NCBI RefSeq assembly: GCF_003703835.1
Contig: NZ_RDQR01000001.1
Coordinates: forward strand, 309,037-373,036
DNA length: 64,000 nucleotides
Origin: Auritidibacter ignavus
Lineage (GTDB): Bacteria > Actinomycetota > Actinomycetes > Actinomycetales > Micrococcaceae
Direction: 5' to 3'
Below, in pieces: positions 1 to 6,618 of this stretch (positions are counted from its first letter, which is position 1; every line of letters begins with the position of its first letter). Both the position numbers and the translations under genes were made by a program. The notes below the pieces were generated by a model. That model was not told where the DNA came from. It made no database searches and saw nothing but the letters and a program-made list of their open reading frames with translations.

Positions 1-1177
1 GGTCGAGGAATTCCATCTGAAGGTCCAACAGGCCAAAGAATCACTCTTGCAAGCGTTTCGGACCAGTCAACAGGTGGAACGTCAGCTCACGGAGATCCCA
101 GAGCACCAAGCCCGTCAGCAACTCGAAGAAGTTCTGGCCACCGCCAACCGAGTTGATGAGGTCTTGGAACAGCAAGAGGCGTTCTTCGACAAGTTGCGGG
201 GCCTAGAGGATTCTGCCGAAGAGGGGCTACGCAAGCTCCGCTACGAGGCCGACGATATTGACCTGAAGATTGAACCAGGGCGCCTGGTATTAGAGCGACT
301 GACCGAGCAGTATCAGGGGCCGAGTTTAGAAGAGGTCTCCAATAATCATCGTCATCTCATCAGCGGGATCGCTGAACTGCGTGGCACGATCGATCAGGCC
401 GCCGAATTGTTGAACGCCGGGGATCGGTCTCAAGCAACACTGGCTATTCGGCAGGGCTGGGACCGTGCCGTGAATCTCCGTTCGCTTGCCGAAGGGATCC
501 TGCACAAAGAGGTCCAACTTTCCACAGCGGTGGAGAATCTCAACGCCGGACTCGTCGACTCAGAACAAGATATCTTGGCTGCTGAGGCGCTGATGGAGCA
601 GGGCGACTACAGCAATTTGCGCCCCCCGACGACAGGCCTACGTCAGGCGATCGATGAAGTGAAAGCTGGGCTCCAGCAGGACAAGATCGATCCGGAGAAG
701 CTCTTGGACCGGTTGTCCCAGGCTCACCAGCGGCTCGCTGAGCGACTCGAGCTTATCCAGAACTACCACGATAAACTGGCCCGCGCCCGGACCGCGCTGG
801 GTAAAGAGTTGCAACAAGCTCGAGCCAAAGTGCGCGGTAGCTCTGACTACATTGGCAGGCGTGGTCGATATATCGGCTATAGCGCTCGTGCCAAATTCAA
901 TGAAGCCCAGTCCGCACTCCAAACCGCCGAGCAACGGGCCGAGACAGATCCCATCGATGCCTTGAACAACGCCCGCCGCGCTTCTCAATTAGCTGATCAG
1001 GCCGCCGAGATCGCTCACAACGAGCCCGATGATGGCTTCGGTCCTACGTACCCGATCGGGATGGGGCGCACGAGATGGGACCGAAGCTCCACCGGGTCTA
1101 TCAGCAGTGGCATCCCCTTCCCCATGAAACATCGGGCGGGTTCACGGAGTCGTCGAGCGTCGCGACGTCGTCGCTAG
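1..1177 (+). CDS. TPM-domain-type coiled-coil protein, C-terminal part (5' end outside window)
   Basis: The reading frame is open from base 2, so this is the 3' part (about 391 codons) of a longer gene. What is visible is almost entirely heptad-like, charged, helical sequence rich in Glu, Gln, Leu and Ala, followed by a short Ser/Arg-rich tail ending in four arginines. No catalytic motif is visible in this part. In Actinobacteria a TPM-domain protein with an N-terminal membrane segment and a long coiled-coil C-terminal part commonly sits directly before pspA, and that context is the main reason for the call. The TPM domain itself would lie upstream of the window. An EzrA-like coiled-coil protein cannot be excluded from this fragment alone. 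Confidence 0.55.
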   Translation, partial: VEEFHLKVQQAKESLLQAFRTSQQVERQLTEIPEHQARQQLEEVLATANRVDEVLEQQEAFFDKLRGLEDSAEEGLRKLRYEADDIDLKIEPGRLVLERLTEQYQGPSLEEVSNNHRHLISGIAELRGTIDQAAELLNAGDRSQATLAIRQGWDRAVNLRSLAEGILHKEVQLSTAVENLNAGLVDSEQDILAAEALMEQGDYSNLRPPTTGLRQAIDEVKAGLQQDKIDPEKLLDRLSQAHQRLAERLELIQNYHDKLARARTALGKELQQARAKVRGSSDYIGRRGRYIGYSARAKFNEAQSALQTAEQRAETDPIDALNNARRASQLADQAAEIAHNEPDDGFGPTYPIGMGRTRWDRSSTGSISSGIPFPMKHRAGSRSRRASRRRR

Positions 1178-1294
1178 GCTGAGGCCCTCAGCTAAACCAC
1201 GAGATTGGTTCTGGTCCTTTGTCGTCTGGCTTCGTAGAGTTAAAGCAATCATCAATATCGTATCCCTGACCCCGATACCCTAGAGAGGTTTCCT

Positions 1295-2104
1295 GTGGCA
1301 CAGCAATCAATTTTCGGTCGTATCGCGACCCTAGCGAAGGCTAACATCAATGCGTTACTCGACCGAGCAGAGGACCCGCAAAAGATGTTGGACCAGATGG
1401 TGCGTGACTACACCGCCTCCATTAAAGAAGCTGAAGCCGCCGTGGCCCAGACCATCGGCAACCTGCGGATGCTGGAAGATGACCACCGGGAAGAGATTGA
1501 CCAGGCAAAATCCTGGGGACAGAAGGCACTGGCTGCCTCGCAACGAGCTGATCAGTTCCGTCAAGACAGCGATGGCTCCTCAGCGGATAAATTCGATGAC
1601 CTCGCCAAGATCGCTCTGGAACGTCAGATGCACGCTGAGAAAGCGGCCAAACGCTCGGAGCCGGCTATTGAGTCTCAGCGTGAAGTCGTTGATCGGCTCA
1701 AGTCCGGTTTGCAGCAGATGAATAAGAAGCTCAGCGAGATCACCTCCAAGCGTGATGAGCTGGTGGCTCGTGCGAAGTCGGCGCAGGCCCAGTCCAAGGT
1801 CCAGGAAGCCATTGGTTCGCTGAGCTCCTATGATGCCACCAGTGAGGTGGATCGCTTCGAAGAGAAGATCCGGCGCGAAGAAGCCCGCGTACGAGGCATG
1901 GAGGAACTGAATTCCTCCAGTCTGGACGCCCAGTTTGAAGCCTTGGAGGATTTAGGTGAGAAGAGCGAGGTGGAAGCCCGGCTGGCAGCGTTGAAGGCCG
2001 GTCAGTCCTCCAATGGTTCTCAGGCGTTGCAGGGTGGGGAATCCGAAGAGGAACTCTTCGCTCAGTTGGAATACACCCCGGACTCAGAGACGAAGAACGC
2101 CTAA
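1295..2104 (+). CDS. pspA: PspA/IM30 family envelope stress protein
   Basis: The 269-residue protein opens with the family pattern MAQQSIFGRIATLAKANINALLDRAEDP, given here only as start residues MAQQSIFGRI followed by NINALLDRAEDP. It continues as an uninterrupted coiled coil to about residue 245. PspA/IM30 proteins form rods or rings on the cytoplasmic face of the membrane and stabilise it under stress. The start is a GTG with an AGAGAGG-type ribosome site a few bases upstream. The tail after residue 235 is acidic and Ser/Gln-rich. It follows the TPM-type gene by about 120 bases on the same strand. No PspF- or PspC-type regulator is visible nearby. Confidence 0.9.
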   Translation: MAQQSIFGRIATLAKANINALLDRAEDPQKMLDQMVRDYTASIKEAEAAVAQTIGNLRMLEDDHREEIDQAKSWGQKALAASQRADQFRQDSDGSSADKFDDLAKIALERQMHAEKAAKRSEPAIESQREVVDRLKSGLQQMNKKLSEITSKRDELVARAKSAQAQSKVQEAIGSLSSYDATSEVDRFEEKIRREEARVRGMEELNSSSLDAQFEALEDLGEKSEVEARLAALKAGQSSNGSQALQGGESEEELFAQLEYTPDSETKNA

Positions 2105-2140
2105 GGTTCTCTTATCTGATCTCATCCTTTTCTCACGCTT

Positions 2141-2178
2141 CGGCCCCGAGAACAGCGCTGGTACTGTTCTCGGGGCCG
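2141..2178. terminator. Perfect 15-bp hairpin between convergent pspA and the ABC permease
   Basis: CGGCCCCGAGAACAG (2141-2155) is repeated exactly as its reverse complement at 2164-2178 with an 8-base loop. It lies just after the pspA stop and before the stop of the convergent permease gene. There is no U-tract on either strand, which is common for actinobacterial terminators. It could serve both directions. Confidence 0.75.
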
Positions 2179-2234
2179 TGGCGTGGCGAGCTCAGGAACT
2201 GAGCCCGACTCCGAAGCACGCCTGGGTCGTGCTC

Positions 2235-3143
2235 TTAAACCGTGGCAGCAGTGCTGGATTCGACACTGCGTGCTGTGGGCTTACGAGAGGCCAGCAATCG
2301 GCCCAGTAGTCCATGGTGTGGAGCCACGAGCCACAGCAAGAGGAAGACGGCGGTGGCCACCAAGACGATCGTTCCCCCGGTAGGCAAATCGGCGGCCCAG
2401 GACAGATAGAGTCCCAGAAAGGCACAGACTGCCCCGATCACCGGGGAAAGCACCATCATCACCACGAGACGGTCGGTCACCAGTCGTGAGCTGGCGGCCG
2501 GGATCACGAGCAGAGCGACCACGAGAATATTGCCGATCACCTGGACTGAGACCACCACAGCAACCGAGACCAGCACATAGAGAATCACGTCGAGTACCAG
2601 CACAGGCAAGCCTGCTGCCGCAGCCATTTCCCGGTCTAGGGATACCGCGACCAATTCTTTATGCAAGAGGAATAGGGTACCCAGAATCAGCACGGCGGCT
2701 CCGGCGACCACGTAGATATCAGAAGTCGGGATGCCGGTAATCGAGCCAAAGAGGAATGATTCCAGGGAGCCCGAGTACGCCGGTGAGAACGAGATGATCA
2801 CAATCCCCAGGGCGAAAGCGGCCACGAAAAAAATACCGATCACCGAATCTTCTTTCAACCGCCGGTTCTGTGAGAACACGGCCACCAGGATCGCGGTGAT
2901 CACCGCAGCGATCATGCCTCCCAAGACCAGTGATCCCTGCAGGATAAAGGCGATGGCCAGTCCGGGGAACACCGAGTGAGCCACGGCGTGCCCGATAAAG
3001 ACCATGCCACGTAACACCACGTAGTTCCCGACAATCCCACAGACCAGCGCGGAGAGAACCGCGACGAGTAGGGCTTTGGGAAGAAATGACAACAAGGGGT
3101 TGGTGAGGTCCTGTAGAAACTCCGGAAAGCTGAGAAAGTCCAT
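2235..3143 (-). CDS. Anchored-repeat-type metal ABC transporter, permease subunit
   Basis: This 302-residue, strongly hydrophobic protein has about eight membrane segments and belongs to the ZnuB/MntB/TroC permease family. Signature stretches include LVCGIVGNYVVLRGMVFIGH near residue 45 and LVVALLVIPAASSRL near 210. It forms the transmembrane channel of a metal-ion importer with the ATPase directly upstream (28-base gap) and the lipoprotein further upstream. The start ATG at 3143 has GAAGGA about ten bases upstream. It is the last gene of the five-gene operon and ends close to the shared hairpin terminator. Within this family substrates are Zn, Mn or chelated Fe. The permease sequence alone does not decide which. 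Confidence 0.9.
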   Translation of the reverse strand: MDFLSFPEFLQDLTNPLLSFLPKALLVAVLSALVCGIVGNYVVLRGMVFIGHAVAHSVFPGLAIAFILQGSLVLGGMIAAVITAILVAVFSQNRRLKEDSVIGIFFVAAFALGIVIISFSPAYSGSLESFLFGSITGIPTSDIYVVAGAAVLILGTLFLLHKELVAVSLDREMAAAAGLPVLVLDVILYVLVSVAVVVSVQVIGNILVVALLVIPAASSRLVTDRLVVMMVLSPVIGAVCAFLGLYLSWAADLPTGGTIVLVATAVFLLLWLVAPHHGLLGRLLASRKPTARSVESSTAATV

Positions 3144-3171
3144 ATGATGAAGGGTCCTTCAAGACGGTGTG

Positions 3172-3972
3172 CTACACGGCAGAACGGGCAGAGGCCTCGG
3201 AGTTGAGGCCGAGGGCTTGCAGCAATTGCGAATTCTCGCTGAACCCGAACGTGCAGCGCCAAATGTTCTCATCCCTGAGCTGTGCCGGAGTACCCGAGGC
3301 GGTCACCGTGCGGTTAATCAGGTAGAGACGATCAAACGTATGCAATGCGCTCGCGAGGTCGTGGGTGGTCATCAACAACGCTCTGCCTTCTTGGGCGAGC
3401 TCGCTAAACAAGTCCAGGAGGAGTTCCTGAGTGGGGATGTCCAGGCCGGTGAAGGGCTCATCCAATAACAACAGCTCGGGTTCCAGCGCGAGAGCTCTGG
3501 CCACTAGCACGCGCTGTCGTTGACCGCCCGAGAGCGCTCCGACGGGGCGGTGGGCCAGATCGCTAAGATCAACCCGGGCGATAGCCCGGTTGACCGCCCG
3601 AAAATCGTTGACTGTGGGGCGTTTGAACCACCCGATGGTCCCGACTCGTCCGGACAGCACCACGTCCTGAATGCTCAGCGGGAAGTCCCAGGAAAATTCA
3701 TGACGTTGTGGCACATACCCCACCCGGTTGCGCAGTGTCGTGTTGCCGTGTGAGTCGGTGTAGTTCACCTGCCCTTGGCGTGTGGGAACCAGGCCGAGGA
3801 TCGAGCGCATCAGGGTGGTCTTACCGGCCCCGTTGGGGCCAATGAGACCGACCTGCTCCCCGCCCTCGACACGCATCGAGATGTTGTTCAACACCGAACG
3901 TGAACCGAGATCCACCCAAAGATTCTCGACGGTGAGTCGCGTTGCGTCAGCCTTCTGTTTTGCCTCGGTCAT
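3172..3972 (-). CDS. Anchored-repeat-type metal ABC transporter, ATP-binding subunit
   Basis: A complete 266-residue ABC ATPase. It has Walker A GPNGAGKTT near residue 46, signature LSGGQRQR near 148, Walker B LLLLDEPFTGLD near 168 and the switch histidine in MTTHDLASAL near 200. It is closest in pattern to the ZnuC/MntA group and energises the permease encoded next. The start ATG overlaps the stop of the upstream surface-protein gene (ATGA), indicating translational coupling. Sequence and context both place it in the anchored-repeat transporter family. Confidence 0.92.
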   Translation of the reverse strand: MTEAKQKADATRLTVENLWVDLGSRSVLNNISMRVEGGEQVGLIGPNGAGKTTLMRSILGLVPTRQGQVNYTDSHGNTTLRNRVGYVPQRHEFSWDFPLSIQDVVLSGRVGTIGWFKRPTVNDFRAVNRAIARVDLSDLAHRPVGALSGGQRQRVLVARALALEPELLLLDEPFTGLDIPTQELLLDLFSELAQEGRALLMTTHDLASALHTFDRLYLINRTVTASGTPAQLRDENIWRCTFGFSENSQLLQALGLNSEASARSAV

Positions 3973-5021
3973 GCCTCAGCGTCCTGTCGCTCAGCCTGGC
4001 GCCGTGCCCGGGAGGTGCGAACGACGGTGAGGATGATGGTTACGATCAGCACCAACACCACCACGCCAACCACGATGGCAATAAGTGTGGTCTGATCACC
4101 CTTACCCTCCTCGGAGGCATGAGCGCCGGCGGCAGTCTCCCCATCGGCTTCGGACTGTTCTGCTGCCTGCTGACCCTCACCGTCAGATGTGGTCGCTGGC
4201 TGGGCATCAAAGGCCTCTTGGGGATTGGTCTGACTGCCGACAGCGAAGCGCAACGTTCCTGCGGTGGTCACGGTCTCTCCGTCGGTTAAGGGGACGTCAA
4301 TCTCAGCGTGCAACAGGTAGACGCCGGGCTCAGTGAAGACCCAGTTGGCATGCACGTGGGTATTGGTATCGGCCCAGATCTCTTGTTCTTCCTCGCCAAT
4401 CGTGGTGGAGTCCCATAGCTTCTGCGGTGGATCGAAATTACCGTTCTGCAGGAACAAGACGAAATCCCCGGGACCCTCCACACCGGTCAGTCGCAAGGTC
4501 ATGCCACGGGCCATCTGTGCCACGGCCGCCGGATCTTGGGTGTTCCAGCCCAGCCAGGGCACCTGGTGGTTCTCGGTTTGAGGAATCAGGTATACATCTT
4601 GGCCGGGCTCTGCGGGGACGAAGCTATAGTTCTCGTCCTCGGGCGCCGGTTGCCTTGCGTCGTCTGGGAGGTGATAGACGATATCGTCGAAGTACCGCCA
4701 GGTGGCCGGTTGGGCGGTATCGTCACGGGCCATCAACTGCCACTGCCCATCAATCACCCGGGGGCCGACGTCCACGTGGCCGGAGGTGATGACGGTTTGG
4801 TCCTCGCCAATATTTTCATCGGCGTCCACATGCTGTTCCAACGCCGCATCTTCGGTGGCCCCATGCGCCGGGACAGCCGGTACTGCACCGAAAGACACCA
4901 GGGTGCACAATCCCAGCACCACTGTCGCCAGGGATCGGCTGATGCCACGGACCGCGTGGAGGGCATGAGAAAAAGTGAGGTTCCCGTCGTGCGGGCTAGC
5001 AGGGGTCGGAAGGGTTATCAC
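3969..5021 (-). CDS. Membrane-anchored protein with one actinobacterial wall-anchored repeat (choice-of-anchor M type)
   Basis: A 350-residue exported protein. It has a signal peptide with hydrophobic core at about residues 30-50, one actinobacterial anchored-repeat domain (TIGR03769-like) at about 78-263, an acidic Gln/Ala-rich linker, then a C-terminal membrane helix at about 311-334 with an Arg-rich cytoplasmic tail. Repeat landmarks are GHVDVGP, PWLGWNTQ, GVEGPGDF and HVHANWVFTEPGVY. There is no LPXTG-like motif, so it should stay in the membrane, unlike its larger paralogue at 6605-9511. The start is a GTG 37 bases after the stop of the binding-protein gene, and its stop overlaps the ATPase start. 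It probably holds a repeat domain close to the transporter. The repeat's ligand is not known. Confidence 0.85.
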   Translation of the reverse strand: MITLPTPASPHDGNLTFSHALHAVRGISRSLATVVLGLCTLVSFGAVPAVPAHGATEDAALEQHVDADENIGEDQTVITSGHVDVGPRVIDGQWQLMARDDTAQPATWRYFDDIVYHLPDDARQPAPEDENYSFVPAEPGQDVYLIPQTENHQVPWLGWNTQDPAAVAQMARGMTLRLTGVEGPGDFVLFLQNGNFDPPQKLWDSTTIGEEEQEIWADTNTHVHANWVFTEPGVYLLHAEIDVPLTDGETVTTAGTLRFAVGSQTNPQEAFDAQPATTSDGEGQQAAEQSEADGETAAGAHASEEGKGDQTTLIAIVVGVVVLVLIVTIILTVVRTSRARRQAERQDAEA

Positions 5022-5058
5022 TGGTCGTGTTCTTTCGTCTCGTGCGGTGGAGCCCGGT

Positions 5059-6618
5059 TTAGCCCAGGCAGTCTTTCAGTGAGTCGGCGTTGAAGCGCAT
5101 CATGTCCACGTAGGTGTTCACTTCCTCGTCGAAGGCGTCACCGTAGATCGTGCAGATCTCCACATCCAAGTCATGCGCTGTTTGGACCAGCACGTTGGAC
5201 CGTGAAATGAGGCCGGGCTCGAGGAATACCGCCGGAATTTGAAGGTTCTGGATGGTTTCCACCAGCCGGCGACGTTGCTGAATAGAAGGCTCGGTCGAGG
5301 GCTGAGGGGTGACAAATCCCGCGATGTCTACGTCATAGGCATGTCCGAGGTATCCGAACGCGTCGTGTGTGGTCACCAGATGACGTTGAGCTTCCGGGAT
5401 CTCCTCGATCGTGGTTGCTACCTGTTCGTCAAGCTCTTCGAGCTCGGCAATGTACTCTGCGGCGTGAGCGCGATAGTACTCAGCGTTGTCCGGATCGATC
5501 TCGACCACGGTATCGCGAATGACCTTGACGTAGGCGATGGCGTTGGACACGTCATGCCACAGGTGCGGATCAATCTCACCGTGGACGTGAGCACCCAGGA
5601 CGGCTTGGGGCAACTGGTAGATCTGTTCTCCGGTCCGCCCCAGGAATCGGAAGGAGGGGTCCGGTGGAATTTCTTCCAGCGCTTGAGTGGGAACACTGAT
5701 GACCACGTCTTCGGGGTCATAGGCTTGTTGTACGTGCTCGCCTCCCCCACTGGGGTCGTAGAGCACCTCAATCTCGCCGGTGTCGACATTGGCGGATATA
5801 TCAGCGTGTCCCTCGTCCAACACCTGCGCGCTGTCATCGACCTCGTGCGGATTGACGCCGACAGCAAAAGTGACGGTCTTGTCCTCCGCCAGGGGCTGTG
5901 CCTCAGATGAGTCGTCGATGTTCACCGTAGCGTTGACGGTGAGCTGGTACACGCCAGGCTCGTTGAACGCCCACGACATATGCGTGTGGGCATCGAGAGG
6001 AAGCTGGGCGTGATCCTGGTGGTCAATTCCATCGGAGGTGTCGATGTAAAACCGCGGGTTGCCGAAAGACTCTGTCAGATAGGCAACGAGATCTCCTGGT
6101 CCTGAGAAATCGGTGGCCGTTAGTTCGACAGTGGAACTGCGCGTCACCCCGGACAGCTCGGGGTTCTGTAAGCCGTCGCCTTGAGCGCGCATGCCCAGCC
6201 AGATGGTGTCCAAGGAGACATTTTCCACCAGCGGAATAACCTCTGCGGAATATTTGATCGCCGATTCTGCCAGGGCCACGTTCGGGACATCCTCTCGGAT
6301 CGTGGCGTCCAAGGTGCGGATCACCGATTGGTCCTCAAGCAACATGTAGTTCGAAAACGCCGCATCAGCGTAGGCAATCTGACGCACGTCTCGTAGCGTG
6401 GGCTCGTAGCTATGCGGGTCGGCGCCTTCAGGCACGATTTGTTCCACATCCATCCGGTCACCGACCACATTGCGGGTCAGATCAGCCAGGATACCGGTCG
6501 TGGTCACAACCGAAGGCTTTTCGGGCGTGGACAAACTGCCGGTCGATACACCGCCGCACCCGGTCAGTGCGAGTGCGGCGGTGATCGCCGTGGCAACCCA
6601 GGCTTTAGCTCTGGGCAT
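5059..6618 (-). CDS. Anchored-repeat ABC transporter solute-binding lipoprotein with repeat domain inserted between its lobes
   Basis: This 519-residue lipoprotein (lipobox LTGC, Cys21) has a ZnuA/TroA-type metal-binding fold split by a long insert. The N lobe spans about residues 35-130 and includes DPHSYEPTLRDV (His69). The insert spans about 131-338. The C lobe starts at about 340 with HVHGEIDPHLWHD (His352), followed by THDAFGY (His418) and IYGDAF (Asp494). The three His plus Asp set resembles zinc/manganese ZnuA and TroA sites rather than the Glu-containing MntC site. The insert carries the two halves of the anchored repeat in reversed order: the half with FSGPGDL and HTHMSWAFNEPGVY comes first, and the half with EGHADIS and YQLPQ second. 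The gene overlaps the upstream surface-protein gene by 14 bases. Confidence 0.88.
   Translation of the reverse strand: MPRAKAWVATAITAALALTGCGGVSTGSLSTPEKPSVVTTTGILADLTRNVVGDRMDVEQIVPEGADPHSYEPTLRDVRQIAYADAAFSNYMLLEDQSVIRTLDATIREDVPNVALAESAIKYSAEVIPLVENVSLDTIWLGMRAQGDGLQNPELSGVTRSSTVELTATDFSGPGDLVAYLTESFGNPRFYIDTSDGIDHQDHAQLPLDAHTHMSWAFNEPGVYQLTVNATVNIDDSSEAQPLAEDKTVTFAVGVNPHEVDDSAQVLDEGHADISANVDTGEIEVLYDPSGGGEHVQQAYDPEDVVISVPTQALEEIPPDPSFRFLGRTGEQIYQLPQAVLGAHVHGEIDPHLWHDVSNAIAYVKVIRDTVVEIDPDNAEYYRAHAAEYIAELEELDEQVATTIEEIPEAQRHLVTTHDAFGYLGHAYDVDIAGFVTPQPSTEPSIQQRRRLVETIQNLQIPAVFLEPGLISRSNVLVQTAHDLDVEICTIYGDAFDEEVNTYVDMMRFNADSLKDCLG

Noticed and set aside
638..988. Minus-strand frames inside the coiled-coil gene and similar long frames opposite many genes
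   Set aside because: They are antisense shadows produced by GC-rich codon use and lack starts, ribosome sites and family motifs.
1020..1195. Possible frameshift near the end of the TPM-type gene
   Set aside because: An alternative frame gives a Ser/Gly-like tail, but the annotated frame ends in a plausible Ser/Arg tail; low complexity prevents a decision.
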